Below are positions 9,372 through 18,647 of a stretch of 64,000 bases of DNA, in pieces. The position numbers and the translations under genes were made by a program. Position 1 is the stretch's first letter, and each line of letters begins with the position of its first letter. The notes under the pieces are model-generated. The model ran no database searches, had not been told where the DNA came from, and saw only the letters and a list, made by a program, of their open reading frames with translations. The DNA comes from Dokdonella sp. (GTDB lineage Bacteria > Pseudomonadota > Gammaproteobacteria > Xanthomonadales > Rhodanobacteraceae), in assembly GCF_019634815.1 (NCBI RefSeq), contig NZ_JAHCAP010000011.1, positions 1 to 64,000 on the forward strand. Direction: 5' to 3'.

Positions 9372-10154
9372 GTGAGCCTGCCCCGTTGGCTCGGCCGCAA
9401 GCTTGCCGGTTTCCTCGCCCGGCCGCGCGACCGCCTGTCGATCACCACCAGCCGTCCCGGCCTGCTTGCCGCGACCCTGCGCAAGGGTGATGTGCTGCTG
9501 GTCGAGGGCACCAGTCGCTTTGCCGGCGCGATCCGCTACATCACCCAATCGACCTGGTCGCATTCTGCGCTGTATGTGGGCGACGCGCTCGCGGATCGTT
9601 TCGGCGGCGAGACGATGCTGGTCGAGGCCGACGTCAACGACGGCGTGCGCGCCGTGCCGGTGAGCCGTTACGCGCACGTGCACACGCGCATCTGCCGTCC
9701 GGTCGGCCTGCACGAAGAAGAAATCGAAAGCGTCATCGGCTACGCGATCGCGCGACTGGGACAGCGCTACGACCTGCGCAACATCTTCGATCTGGCGCGC
9801 TACCTGATCACCGAACCACCGGTTCCCGAGCGGTATCGGCGCCGCTTGCTCGCACTCGGCGGCGGCGACCCCACGCGCGCGATCTGCTCCTCGCTGATTG
9901 CCGCCGCGTTTGAATCGGTGCGCTATCCGATCCTGCCCGATATCGAAGTCAGCTGGGAAGAAACCGCAATGGGTCAGCGCTACGCGCGGCAGATCCTCCA
10001 CATTCGTGATTCGCGCTTGTTCGCGCCGCGCGATTTCGATGTCTCGCCCTATTTCCGCATCATCAAGCCGACTCTCGAACACGGCTTCGATCCGCACCTG
10101 TTGACCTGGGCGAAAGCGGCTGCACCGGTCGACTCCGGTTCCGCAATGAAGTGA
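9372..10154 (+). CDS. YiiX/YebB-like NlpC/P60-type cysteine hydrolase
   Basis: A 260-residue protein of the permuted papain-like (NlpC/P60-related YiiX) group, enzymes thought to act on lipids or peptide amides. The circularly permuted catalytic set is visible: a His in STWSHSALYVGD (about residue 60) and a later Cys in AICSSLIAAAF (about 175). GDVLLVEGTSRFAGAIRYIT precedes the His as in the family. The start is GTG at 9372, and a -10 like TAGAAT lies at 9337-9342. It is not obviously in an operon with prmA (76-base gap). No signal peptide is seen. The physiological substrate is unknown. Confidence 0.72.
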   Translation: MSLPRWLGRKLAGFLARPRDRLSITTSRPGLLAATLRKGDVLLVEGTSRFAGAIRYITQSTWSHSALYVGDALADRFGGETMLVEADVNDGVRAVPVSRYAHVHTRICRPVGLHEEEIESVIGYAIARLGQRYDLRNIFDLARYLITEPPVPERYRRRLLALGGGDPTRAICSSLIAAAFESVRYPILPDIEVSWEETAMGQRYARQILHIRDSRLFAPRDFDVSPYFRIIKPTLEHGFDPHLLTWAKAAAPVDSGSAMK

Positions 10155-10214
10155 AGCTGACGCAGCGCAGGCCGCTGGCTTAGACTACCTGCTTCGTTCG
10201 CGCCCGCGTCATCC

Positions 10215-11000
10215 ATGTATACGCAATGCCCGCAGTGCTTGACGATCTATCGCATCGACGGTGAAACGATTGCCGCCGCACACGGCAATGTCCGCTGCAG
10301 TGACTGCGCGATCGTGTTCGACGCTCTCGTCACGCTTGCCGCACAACTGCCACCCGAGCCAATCGAGCGCCTGCCCGCGCATCTCGCCCGCAGCGAACCG
10401 CCACGACTGGACGCGCCGGTATTGCGGCCCAATCCGGCGCAGATCGCCTTGTTCGCCGAACCGGCCGCGCGCAAGCGCCAGCATCGGCGCAGCAGCTTGC
10501 CAACCTTCGCGCGCGCGAAGCGCCCGCGCACCACGCGCGACCGCGGCTGGGTGCTGGCCTGCGCCGGCCTGCTGTTGTTGCTGGGTGTGCAGATCGCCTG
10601 GTCGGAGCGCGCGCGCTGGATCGACGATCCGCGAGTGCGCAGCGTACTCGAGCCGCTGTGCGCGCAGCTGCATTGCAGCCTGCCGCTGCGCCATGAGGTC
10701 GCCACCCTCGAACTTCTTTCGCGTGACATCCATCCGCATCCTTCAGTCCCGGGCGCGCTGGTGATCTCGGCGACCTTGCGCAACGATGCACCGTTCGCGC
10801 AAACCTGGCCGACGGTCGAGGTCTCGCTGTCCAATCTCGACGACAAGCGCGTGGCGATGCGTCGCTTCCAGCCGCGCGACTATCTTTCCGACAGCCACAC
10901 CATCAGCAGCGGCATCGCCGCCGGCGCCAGCGCCGCGCTCGTGTTCGAAGTTGCCGATCCGGGCAAGGATGCGGTCGCTTTCGAGTTCAGTTTCCAGTAG
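10215..11000 (+). CDS. Zinc-ribbon and DUF3426 membrane protein
   Basis: A 261-residue protein with an MJ0042-type zinc ribbon at the N-terminus (MYTQCPQCLTIYRI ... VRCSDCAIVFDAL; four cysteines in two CxxC knuckles), a basic middle, one membrane helix (about 115-135, GWVLACAGLLLLLGVQIAW), and a C-terminal DUF3426 domain (about 145-261). In many gammaproteobacteria this gene lies between prmA and dusB-fis, as here except that dusB is absent. The function is unknown; the cytoplasmic finger and outside beta domain suggest an envelope-linked sensor or assembly role, which is inference only. Confidence 0.85.
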   Translation: MYTQCPQCLTIYRIDGETIAAAHGNVRCSDCAIVFDALVTLAAQLPPEPIERLPAHLARSEPPRLDAPVLRPNPAQIALFAEPAARKRQHRRSSLPTFARAKRPRTTRDRGWVLACAGLLLLLGVQIAWSERARWIDDPRVRSVLEPLCAQLHCSLPLRHEVATLELLSRDIHPHPSVPGALVISATLRNDAPFAQTWPTVEVSLSNLDDKRVAMRRFQPRDYLSDSHTISSGIAAGASAALVFEVADPGKDAVAFEFSFQ

Positions 11001-11220
11001 TGCGAATCACAACAGGCGCTTGCGCGCGATCCCGCAGATGTGCATCAGCACACACGCGCAAGTGACCGCGCCGAAACACATTCGTCGTGAAATCTGCAAA
11101 CAAGCGCAAACCGGGGCTTACCAAGGCGCGCAACGCTCGCTACTATCGTCTTTCGGCATGCCTGCGGGCATGCCCGCTCGCTACAGGGAAGCACGCTTCG
11201 ACAATCTGGGGCCTGAGCTC

Positions 11221-11502
11221 GTGACTGCTGCCACTTCGCTGCGCGCCGACGCGTCGCACGAACCGACCTTGCAACCTGCCTTGCGCGAATGCGTCGCGCG
11301 CGCGGTGCGCCGCTACCTCGCCGACGTGGAATCCGAGCCCGGCGGGGGCCTGCATGCACTGGTGTTGCAGGAAGTCGAACTGCCCTTGCTGCGCGAGGTG
11401 CTCGGCTGGTACGAGGGCAACCAAAGCCGCGCGGCAACGGCACTGGGAATCAGTCGCGCCACCTTGCGCAAGAAACTCCAGCTCTACGGCCTGACCGATT
11501 GA
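11221..11502 (+). CDS. fis: DNA-binding protein Fis
   Basis: Nucleoid-associated and growth-phase transcription factor that bends DNA. From the GTG at 11221 it is 93 residues, close to the 98 of E. coli Fis. An ATG at 11158 is in frame but would add 21 residues with no family similarity. The C-terminal helix-turn-helix is clear: EVLGWYEGNQSRAATALGIS followed by RATLRKKLQLYGL. The beta-hairpin arm region near LHALVLQEVELPLL matches the family. Usual neighbours are dusB upstream and purH downstream; here dusB is missing and purH is 2.1 kb away, behind a secreted-protein gene and a decayed second fis copy. Confidence 0.9.
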   Translation: MTAATSLRADASHEPTLQPALRECVARAVRRYLADVESEPGGGLHALVLQEVELPLLREVLGWYEGNQSRAATALGISRATLRKKLQLYGLTD

Positions 11503-11988
11503 GCTCAAGCGCGCCGGCTTGCATCGGCGCTGCGCGAGCGATCCCTTCTCGCATCTGATCAGCTGTGCGACTCGGCCGAGTCTCAGCCCTTTCTCGCCGA
11601 ACATCCCAGGCAAGCAGGCTTGTGCAGAGCGCAGCGTGCCGCGCTCGGTCGACGCCGTGCGGCCAATGCAGCGCCGCAAGCTGCCCTCCTTGAACGCATG
11701 CGGCTCTCCGGCTTTCTTGCGAGAAAGGTGATTTTGGATTGGCGATGGCCCCAGGGCGAATCGGGTCGTCGGATCGCTCCGCAAGAGCACGCACCAGACG
11801 AAACCGGATTCTTCCGGGTCTTTGCCGAATGACTCCCGCGGATCGCGACAGGCGTCTGCCTGCGTGGGTGGATCGATTGCGCTCCCGCTCCTCGCGGCGT
11901 AGGGTTTCCACTCGGCCGCGCTGCGAGAGTTCACGCAATGCGGCCGACTGCAAGCACCTGCCGAGGCAGAAACAAGGAGCAAGCAGCC
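11503..11988. other. Intergenic stretch between fis and a secreted protein gene
   Basis: About 490 bases with no gene I can support. A 280-codon frame on the minus strand runs through it but shows no domain, no ribosome-binding site and an antisense overlap with fis, so I do not call it. An AACAAGGAG ribosome-binding site for the next gene lies at its right end. Confidence 0.5.
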
Positions 11989-13338
11989 ATGGGATTCGTT
12001 CGCACGATCTTCGTTTCACGCGCCCGGCGCGCGTCCATTCACACGCTATGCGCTCTTGCGCTGCTTTCGGCGACAGCCGGCGCGGCTCACGACAGGGTCG
12101 ACGATGCCATCGGGAATTGGCGCTCGGCGATATCGACGCAGAATCGCGGCGACGGCGTGGCGCAGTCCGCGTCGGATGTTCCTGTGCAAACCGGGCGGAC
12201 AGTGTCGCAACCGCCCACGAGTTCCTACGGCGCGCGCCGGTTCAGCGAAGTGTACAGCGTGACGTGGGATGACATTCCCGTCGCCGAGGCAACGCCAGCC
12301 GATCCCGACATCACTGCTGCCATTTCAATCGCCAACGACGGCACGATCGCGGGAAAGCAGGGCGACACGCTGGTGCTTTGGCATCCGGACACGCGCATGT
12401 GGGAGCGTGTGCCCAAGGCACTCGCCCCGACGTCGGTATTCATTTCGCCCGATGGATCTTCAGTCCTTGCAAGCGACGGTTCGCGGCCGCCCGACCCGGC
12501 GAACATCGTGACGTGGAATCGTATGAGCGGCTGGCAGACGCTGGCAGGGAGCACAGCGACCAACTCGGAGGCAAAGAGCGTTTCGAGGAATTTCCGGTTT
12601 GCAGTGGGCGGTGGAATCAACCCAGGCGAACCGGCTCAAGCCTGGGTCTGGGCCATCGATGGCGGCACCCAGCACCTTCTGCCAACTCCCGATTTCGCCA
12701 ACTCTGCGATAGCGAGCGCGGTTTCCGACGATGGCAACATCGTCATCGGTTACACGGTCCTCGCCGGTGACAACGATTGGCCGGTGCTCATTGCAGTTCG
12801 CTGGGTGGGCGGCGGCCCTCCGACCATTCTCCGGGCCCCCGATGGCAGCGAGCTGGCTGGAGTCATCGCCTGCAACAGCGATTGCAGCATCGTTTTCGGC
12901 GCCAACAACTGGTTCCTGAAAGACAATGGCGAGTTCGGGTTTCTGGGCACACTTCCCGATGCCGATCCCGATCCTCATGGCACTTATTACGCCCAGGACG
13001 CCTCATCCGACGGCTCGGTGGTCGCTGGCCTTTATATGCAGAACGCCGATCCCGCGAATCCGACATCGGGAACCTATAACGATCGGCCTTATCTGTGGAC
13101 ATCGGCGACCGGCATGACGTCCTTGCGTTCGCTGAGCACCGAACTGGGCGTCGGGGACGAAGATTGGGGTTCCATCGACCTGGTGCGTCTCTCCCCCGAT
13201 GGGCGGCGCATCCTCATTCGCGGAGACCGCGCGTCGGGGCAACCCAGAACGGTGGTGTTGCATCTGACGTCCCGCGCCGTGAGGCTCGATTCCGGGCATT
13301 CAACGCACGCACGGCCGACGCCGCCGCGCACGAACTGA
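11989..13338 (+). CDS. Secreted propeller-like protein of unknown function
   Basis: A 449-residue exported protein. The N-terminus is basic then hydrophobic with a likely cleavage after TAGAA (about residue 36). The body consists of repeated units such as AAISIANDGTIAGKQGDTLVLW, VFISPDGSSVLASDG, AVSDDGNIVIGYTV and ASSDGSVVAGLY. This alternation of a (V/I)SxDGxxVxG strand pair is what HAF-type extracellular repeats and beta-propellers look like. The ATG at 11989 follows an AAGGAG site by 9 bases. It lies between an intact and a decayed fis copy, so it may have been inserted or trapped there. No enzymatic motif is seen. Confidence 0.65.
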   Translation: MGFVRTIFVSRARRASIHTLCALALLSATAGAAHDRVDDAIGNWRSAISTQNRGDGVAQSASDVPVQTGRTVSQPPTSSYGARRFSEVYSVTWDDIPVAEATPADPDITAAISIANDGTIAGKQGDTLVLWHPDTRMWERVPKALAPTSVFISPDGSSVLASDGSRPPDPANIVTWNRMSGWQTLAGSTATNSEAKSVSRNFRFAVGGGINPGEPAQAWVWAIDGGTQHLLPTPDFANSAIASAVSDDGNIVIGYTVLAGDNDWPVLIAVRWVGGGPPTILRAPDGSELAGVIACNSDCSIVFGANNWFLKDNGEFGFLGTLPDADPDPHGTYYAQDASSDGSVVAGLYMQNADPANPTSGTYNDRPYLWTSATGMTSLRSLSTELGVGDEDWGSIDLVRLSPDGRRILIRGDRASGQPRTVVLHLTSRAVRLDSGHSTHARPTPPRTN

Positions 13339-13386
13339 AGCCGATCTTCGCGGGCGGGATCGCCATGATTTCCCGTTCTTCGCCAG

Positions 13387-13572
13387 CGACTCGCAAGCCG
13401 AGACGACCATGCCGTGGTCGGCGAGCACCGGCAAGACCTCGACCACGAGCATCGTGAGCGCGGCGCGCCTGGCCGGCACGGCGGCAAGCAACAGCGTACG
13501 GCAAATTCTCCGGGAATCAGCCGCGCCAGCTTGCGCAAGGGACTCCGGCTCCACGGCCTCGACGGCTGGACG
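13387..13572 (+). pseudogene. fis: Decayed second copy of fis
   Basis: The stretch matches the 3' two thirds of the intact fis gene about 2 kb upstream. Aligned without gaps from 13465, its translation gives GRHGGKQQRTANSPGISRAS then LRKGLRLHGLD, against GWYEGNQSRAATALGISRAT then LRKKLQLYGLTD in real Fis. Further left, a 3-base shift is needed. The reading frame has no usable start or Fis stop; the frame simply runs on. It sits immediately before purH, the ancestral fis position in many Lysobacterales and pseudomonads, so this is probably the original copy that decayed after duplication. No function is expected. Confidence 0.72.
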
Positions 13573-13637
13573 GCGCGGCCAAAACCAGCCGCAACCGCGC
13601 CCCGCCTCGAGCAGGTGGCGGCGCACGGAAACGCCCC

Positions 13638-13643
13638 TATAAT
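13638..13643 (+). promoter_or_regulatory. Perfect TATAAT -10 element of purH
   Basis: TATAAT lies 26 bases upstream of the purH start, so the leader would be about 20 bases. No good -35 hexamer is seen 16-18 bases further up. No PurR operator was recognised. It is the only exact consensus -10 noticed in front of a gene here. Confidence 0.5.
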
Positions 13644-13669
13644 CGCTGGTTTCCCGCATTGAAAGCGCC

Positions 13670-15247
13670 ATGTCCAGCCATCATCCGGTGCCGGTTCGCC
13701 GCGCCCTGCTGAGCGTCTCCGACAAGACCGGCATCGTCGATCTCGCGCGCGGGCTCGATGCGCTGGGCGTCATGCTGATTTCCACCGGCGGCACCGCGCG
13801 CGCGCTGCGCGAGGCCGGCCTTGCCGTCACCGACGTCAGCCAGGTCACGGGTTTTCCGGAGATCATGGATGGGCGCGTGAAGACCCTGCACCCATCGGTG
13901 CATGGTGCCCTGCTTGGTCGCCGCGGCGTCGATGACTCGATCATGGCCGAGTTCGGGATCGCGCCGATCGACCTGCTGGTGGTCAACCTCTACCCGTTCG
14001 AGCGGGTCTCCAATCAGCACGACAGCACACTCGAAGAGACCATCGAGAACATCGACATCGGCGGGCCGGCGATGCTGCGCGCGGCCGCGAAGAACCACGA
14101 GCGCGTCGCGGTGGCCGTCGATCCGGTCGACTACGCCGAACTGCTCGATGCGCTGTCCAAGGGCGGCACCTCGCTCACGCTGCGCCGCCGGCTTGCGGCC
14201 AGCGCGTTTGCCCACACCGCGCGCTATGACGGCCTGATCGCCAATTGGCTGGGCACGCGCATCGACGGCGATGCGCCGACGCCGTTCCCCGATGCACTGC
14301 GCCTGTCCTTCGAGCGTCGGCAGACGCTGCGCTACGGCGAGAATCCGCATCAGGAAGCCGCGCTCTACGTCGAGCGCCACCCGCCCGCGGGCACCGTCGC
14401 CCACGCGCGCATCCTCGCCGGCAAGGAACTGTCCTACAACAACATCGCCGATGCCGATGCCGCGCTCGAATGCGTGAAGGCCTTCCGCAAGACGCCCAGC
14501 TGCGTGATCGTCAAACACGCCAATCCCTGCGGCGTGGCGCTGGGTACCAACCTCGGCGAAGCCTACGAGCGCGCCTGGGCCTGCGATCCGGTATCGGCGT
14601 TCGGCGGCATCATCGCCTTCAACCATCGGCTCGATGCCGAAGTCGCGCGCATGATCATCGGGCGCCAGTTCGTCGAGGTGGTGGTCGCGCCCGCGGTCGA
14701 TGCCGAAGCGGTCGAAGTGCTGGCCAGCAAGCCCAACGTACGCGTGCTCGCCACCGGCGCATGGGACGAAACGGCGGCGCCGGCACTGGACTACAAGCGT
14801 ATCGCCGGCGGCCTGCTGGTGCAGGACAGCGATCGCGATACCTTGCTGCTGTCCGACCTCAAGATCGTTTCGCGTCGCGTGCCCGACGCGAGCGAACTGC
14901 ATGACCTGCTGTTTGCCTGGCATGTGGCGATGTTCGTCAAGTCGAATGCGATCGTCTACGCGCGCGGCAGCCGCACCATCGGCATCGGCGCGGGCCAGAT
15001 GAGCCGCGTGGTCAGTGCGCGCATCGCGGCGATGAAGGCCGTCGACGCCAAACTCGACGTCACCGGCAGCGTGATGGCCTCGGATGCGTTTTTCCCGTTT
15101 CGCGACGGCATCGATGCCGCCGCGCAAACCGGCATTCGCGCGGTGATCCAGCCTGGCGGCTCGATGCGCGACAAGGAAGTCATCGCCGCTGCCGATGAAC
15201 ACGGCATGGCGATGGTGTTCACCGGCATCCGTCATTTCCGGCATTGA
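13670..15247 (+). CDS. purH: Bifunctional AICAR transformylase/IMP cyclohydrolase
   Basis: Catalyses the last two steps of IMP synthesis. At 525 residues it has the normal size. The N-terminal IMP cyclohydrolase domain starts [20 protein letters not shown] and includes [15 protein letters not shown] and [17 protein letters not shown]; the transformylase domain includes [42 protein letters not shown] with the catalytic Lys-His, and [12 protein letters not shown]. The C-terminal FTGIRHFRH end is canonical. purD follows after a 385-base block of direct repeats with strong hairpins, so the usual purHD co-transcription may be attenuated here. Confidence 0.97.
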   Translation: MSSHHPVPVRRALLSVSDKTGIVDLARGLDALGVMLISTGGTARALREAGLAVTDVSQVTGFPEIMDGRVKTLHPSVHGALLGRRGVDDSIMAEFGIAPIDLLVVNLYPFERVSNQHDSTLEETIENIDIGGPAMLRAAAKNHERVAVAVDPVDYAELLDALSKGGTSLTLRRRLAASAFAHTARYDGLIANWLGTRIDGDAPTPFPDALRLSFERRQTLRYGENPHQEAALYVERHPPAGTVAHARILAGKELSYNNIADADAALECVKAFRKTPSCVIVKHANPCGVALGTNLGEAYERAWACDPVSAFGGIIAFNHRLDAEVARMIIGRQFVEVVVAPAVDAEAVEVLASKPNVRVLATGAWDETAAPALDYKRIAGGLLVQDSDRDTLLLSDLKIVSRRVPDASELHDLLFAWHVAMFVKSNAIVYARGSRTIGIGAGQMSRVVSARIAAMKAVDAKLDVTGSVMASDAFFPFRDGIDAAAQTGIRAVIQPGGSMRDKEVIAAADEHGMAMVFTGIRHFRH

Positions 15248-15361
15248 CGCCGCTGCGCGGCATCAATCCCGAAGCTTGCATGGCGAACTTCGGGCCCCGG
15301 CCTTGCCTTCCCACACCCCCATTCGCGCCTGCGGCGCGAATCGCCCCCTGACTCAGGGGGC
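15248..15361 (+). repeat. Intergenic direct repeat, copy 1 (purH-purD)
   Basis: First of three direct copies of a roughly 113-base unit. Order inside: CGCTGCGCGGCATCAATCCC, an AAGCTTGC/GAACTTCGGGCCCCGGCC segment, ATTCGCGCCTGCGGCGCGAAT (8-base stem), and CCCCCTGACTCAGGGGG (8-base stem around one base). It begins directly at the purH stop codon. Confidence 0.85.
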
Positions 15362-15427
15362 ATTGCCCGCAGCATTCGCACCGCGAGGGTCCTCGTGCCA
15401 GCGACAACCAACAACGTCCGGCAGCAA

Positions 15428-15542
15428 CGCCGCTGCGCGGCATCAATCCCGAAGTTCGCCAAACGAACTTCGGGCCCCGGCCTTGCCTTCCCACACCCCC
15501 ATTCGCGCCTGCGGCGCGAATCGCCCCCTGACTTAAGGGGGC
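15428..15542 (+). repeat. Intergenic direct repeat, copy 2
   Basis: Second, nearly identical copy, 181 bases after copy 1. Its first hairpin is a perfect 9-base stem (CGAAGTTCG, loop CCAAA, CGAACTTCG). The terminal hairpin is changed to CCCCCTGACTTAAGGGGG. About 67 bases between copies 1 and 2 are unique. Confidence 0.85.
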
Positions 15543-15547
15543 AGCGA

Positions 15548-15602
15548 CGCCGCTGCGCGGCATCAATCCCTGAGTTTGCATGGCAAACTTCGGGCCCCGC
15601 CC
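15548..15602 (+). repeat. Intergenic direct repeat, partial copy 3
   Basis: Third copy, retaining only the left half: CGCTGCGCGGCATCAATCCC then a variant hairpin (TTTGCATGGCAAA) and CTTCGGGCCCCG. It stops about 30 bases before the purD start. Seven bases separate it from copy 2. Confidence 0.75.
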
Positions 15603-15632
15603 CCTTTGCCCCCGAGCCCGATTCCCCACCCC

Positions 15633-16916
15633 ATGAAAATCCTCGTCATCGGTTCCGGTGCGCGTGAGCACGCCATCGCCTGGAAACTCATGCAGTCGCC
15701 GCGCGTGCGCGAAATCATCGTTGCCCCGGGCAACGCCGGCACCGCGCGCGAACCGCGGGTACGCAATGCGCCGGTCTCGATGACCGACGTCGATGGTCTG
15801 CTCGCGCTGGCCCAGCGCGAAGGCATCACGCTCGCCGTGGTCGGTCCCGAAGCCGCACTCGCGGCAGGGGTCAGCGACCGTTTTCATGCTGCCGGAATCC
15901 GCTGCTTCGGTGCCAGCCGCATCGCGGCGCAACTGGAAAGCTCGAAGGCCTTCGCCAAGGAGTTCCTCGTCCGCCGCAACATCCCGACCGCGCGCCATGC
16001 AACTTTCGAGGATCTCGAGCTCGCATTGGCCCACGTGCGACGCCACGGCGCGCCGATCGTGATCAAGGCCGACGGCCTTGCCGCGGGCAAGGGTGTGGTG
16101 GTCGCGCTCACCCAGGCGGACGCCGAACTCGCGCTGCGCGACATGCTCGGCGCGCACAGCTTCGGCGCAGCGTCGGCGCGGGTGGTGATCGAAGAGTTCC
16201 TCGTCGGCGAGGAAGCCAGCTACATCGTCATGAGCGATGGCCGCAACGTGCTGCCACTGGCGACCAGCCAGGACCACAAGCGGCGCGACGAGGGCGACCT
16301 CGGCCCCAATACCGGCGGCATGGGCGCCTATTCACCGGCGCCGGTGATCACGCCCGCGGTCGAGGCGCGCATCCTCGAGCAAGTGATCCGCCCGACCATC
16401 GCCGGCATGGCCGCCGAAGGCGTGCCCTTCATCGGCTTCCTCTACGCGGGCCTGATGATCGATGCAGACGGCGCGCCCAAGGTGATCGAGTTCAATGCGC
16501 GCTTGGGCGATCCCGAGACGCAGCCGATCCTGATGCGCCTGAAGACCGACCTCGTCGACCTGATCGAGGATGCGCTCGATGGCCGCCTCGACCGCAGCAT
16601 GGCGAGTTGGGATGCGCGTCCGGCGATCGGCGTCGTGGTGGCCGCTGCCGGCTATCCGGGCAAGGCGCGCAGCGGCGACGTGATCGATGGCCTGAGCGTC
16701 GAGCCGGATCCCGACGTCAAGGTGTTCCACGCGGCCACCGCGCTCGATGCGCAGGGCCGCATCGTGAGCGCCGGCGGCCGCGTGCTCACCGTCTGTGCAC
16801 GCGGCATTGACATCGCCGCCGCCCGCGACAAGGCCTATGCGGCCGCTGCCGACATCCACTTCGAGGGCGCATTCTGGCGCCGCGACATCGGCCATCGCGC
16901 ACTCGCGCGGCGCTGA
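15633..16916 (+). CDS. purD: Phosphoribosylamine--glycine ligase
   Basis: ATP-grasp enzyme joining phosphoribosylamine and glycine (GAR synthetase, second step of purine synthesis). It is 427 residues. Landmarks are MKILVIGSGAREHAIAWKL, VIKADGLAAGKGVVVAL in the ATP-grasp, EEFLVGEEASYIVMSDG, PNTGGMGAYSPAP, and EFNARLGDPETQPILMRL. The ATG at 15633 matches the universal family start. A strong hairpin just after the stop separates it from the convergent TPR gene. Confidence 0.97.
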   Translation: MKILVIGSGAREHAIAWKLMQSPRVREIIVAPGNAGTAREPRVRNAPVSMTDVDGLLALAQREGITLAVVGPEAALAAGVSDRFHAAGIRCFGASRIAAQLESSKAFAKEFLVRRNIPTARHATFEDLELALAHVRRHGAPIVIKADGLAAGKGVVVALTQADAELALRDMLGAHSFGAASARVVIEEFLVGEEASYIVMSDGRNVLPLATSQDHKRRDEGDLGPNTGGMGAYSPAPVITPAVEARILEQVIRPTIAGMAAEGVPFIGFLYAGLMIDADGAPKVIEFNARLGDPETQPILMRLKTDLVDLIEDALDGRLDRSMASWDARPAIGVVVAAAGYPGKARSGDVIDGLSVEPDPDVKVFHAATALDAQGRIVSAGGRVLTVCARGIDIAAARDKAYAAAADIHFEGAFWRRDIGHRALARR

Positions 16917-16918
16917 CC

Positions 16919-16947
16919 GCCGGAACGCCTTGCCCGGGCGTTCCGGC
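16919..16947. terminator. Bidirectional terminator-like hairpin
   Basis: A perfect 11-base stem (GCCGGAACGCC / GGCGTTCCGGC) with a 7-base loop lies between the purD stop and the end of the convergent TPR gene, and could end transcription from both sides. No long T run follows. Confidence 0.65.
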
Positions 16948-16956
16948 GCGCACCAC

Positions 16957-18612
16957 TTACTTCGCGGGCGGCGCGACCTGCGGACGCTGCGGATTGAACA
17001 GCGGTGAACTCGCCGACCATGGCAAGGTCGGCAATTTGTGCGCGCGCAACTGGTCGAGGATCTCGCGATACGGGACCAGCGCCTTTTCGCCACCATCACG
17101 CAGCACGATGAACATCGCGCCCTGCTCGGTGGCCACCGCCTCGTCCCACTTGCCATTGGCCGCGAGCGCCAGCGCATAGGCTTCGGCCAGCACCGGCGCG
17201 CTGTTGGCCTGATAGATCTTCTTCGCGTAATCGAGCGCCATGCGCTTTTCATCGGCGCTCGCCGCCGCGCAGGTGCTGACGTTGCGCACGAACAGTTGCA
17301 ACAGGAACGGCGAATCGGGCGAGCCGCGCAAGGCGTCGTTGAGGGTCTTGAGCGTTTCCGCGCAGCGACCGCTGATTGCATCGACGGCCACCAGGCGCGC
17401 CCACGCCTCTGCATTGAGCGCGTCCACGCCCAGCACCGCCTTGTACTGCACACGGGCATCGTCGTAGCGCTTGTTGCGCTGCTGCAAGGTACCCAGACCC
17501 AGACGCGCGCTGACCAGCCTGGGTTCGATCTCGATCGCCTGGCGGTACAGGCGTTCGGCGCCGGCATCGTCGTTGCGGATTTGTGCGATCAGGGCCTCGC
17601 TGGTCAGGGCCATCGAGTTTTTCGGATCTGCGGCCAGCGCGCTGCGCAAGCGGGATGCCGCGGCATCGAGATTGCCTGCGGCAGTCTCGACGCGGCCGTA
17701 GAGCGCGAGCAGCATCGAGTCGTTCTTGCTTGCCTGCAGCGCGGCATCGAGCGTACGGCGGGCCTCGGGATACTTGCCGACCTCCATCTGCGCGAGTGCG
17801 TTGTCGATCGCCTGGTCGCGCGGGCTGGCTGCAGGCTTGGCTGCATCACCGGCCGAGGCGCGATCGCCGAACATGTGGCGTCCGATCGGATCACTCAGGC
17901 CGGGCATGCGGTCACCGGCCTTGACGCGCTCGGCGGCTGCGCCCTTGGCATCACCATTGGCGGCGAGCGCATCGGCGAGCAGACCGTTGAGGCGATTGGC
18001 CTCGGGCTGGAACTCGAGCGCGCGGCGATAGCTCGCCACCGCGTCGGCGGGGCGCTTCTGCTGCATCGCGATGTCACCGAGCAAGGTCAGCGGCACCGCT
18101 TGCTTGCGCTGCGCCCACGGCTCAAGCACGCGCTTGGCACCCTCCAGATCGCGGGCGTCCATGAGCGCGGTGGCGAGCGTCACCGCGATCGGCAGATAGT
18201 CGGGCGAAAGCGTGTGCGCGCCCTCGAACAGCTTCAGGGCCTGTGCATGCTGGTCGCGCATCGCCGCGAGCAGGCCACGCAGATAGACCCAGCCACCATT
18301 GCGCGGCGCCAGCACCGTGGCATCGGCGAGTGCGACATCGGCAGCATCGAACAGGCCATTGCGCGCATAGGCAGCACCGAGCAGGGCATAGGTCTCGGCG
18401 AGTGGATCACCGATCAGCACGTCCTTGCTCTTGTCGAAACTCGCGCGCTGCTCGCGCAGTTCCCTGGCGCGCTCGGGCGTCAGGCGCGACAGATCGGGAC
18501 TGGGTACCGCCTGCAGTTTCGGCGACGCCGGCGCGCTCGGCTGTGCAGCCAGGGGCAGTGCCAGCAACAGGCCAAGGGAAAGCAACGAGGCGAGCAAGAG
18601 GCGTAGACGCAT
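16957..18612 (-). CDS. Exported tetratricopeptide-repeat protein
   Basis: A 551-residue TPR protein, probably periplasmic. From the chosen ATG, MRLRLLLASLLSLGLLLALP is a signal peptide ending at LAAQ; a start five codons earlier is possible. At least eight TPR-like repeats follow from about residue 60 (for example AETYALLGAAYARNGLFDAA, AERLYRQAIEIEPRLVSARL, AVASYRRALEFQPEANRLNG). The C-terminus ends in a Pro-rich tail. It faces purD and diverges from the LplT-PlsC gene. TPR proteins of this form act as assembly or scaffold factors; the partner cannot be told. Confidence 0.75.
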   Translation of the reverse strand: MRLRLLLASLLSLGLLLALPLAAQPSAPASPKLQAVPSPDLSRLTPERARELREQRASFDKSKDVLIGDPLAETYALLGAAYARNGLFDAADVALADATVLAPRNGGWVYLRGLLAAMRDQHAQALKLFEGAHTLSPDYLPIAVTLATALMDARDLEGAKRVLEPWAQRKQAVPLTLLGDIAMQQKRPADAVASYRRALEFQPEANRLNGLLADALAANGDAKGAAAERVKAGDRMPGLSDPIGRHMFGDRASAGDAAKPAASPRDQAIDNALAQMEVGKYPEARRTLDAALQASKNDSMLLALYGRVETAAGNLDAAASRLRSALAADPKNSMALTSEALIAQIRNDDAGAERLYRQAIEIEPRLVSARLGLGTLQQRNKRYDDARVQYKAVLGVDALNAEAWARLVAVDAISGRCAETLKTLNDALRGSPDSPFLLQLFVRNVSTCAAASADEKRMALDYAKKIYQANSAPVLAEAYALALAANGKWDEAVATEQGAMFIVLRDGGEKALVPYREILDQLRAHKLPTLPWSASSPLFNPQRPQVAPPAK

Positions 18613-18647
18613 GGGATCGAAGTCCATGGACAGGGCAGGAAAGTCGC

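Noticed and set aside
11143..11982. A 280-codon minus-strand frame between fis and the secreted protein
   Set aside because: Overlaps fis in antisense, Arg/Ser-rich, no domain, no ribosome-binding site. Kept as intergenic.
13637..15244. A 535-codon frame antisense to purH, and similar long antisense frames over dsbD, accC, prmA, the regulator near 41 kb, both TonB receptors and the CobN-like gene
   Set aside because: Each mirrors a well-supported gene in the opposite strand and translates to Arg/His/Gly-rich sequence with no family features.
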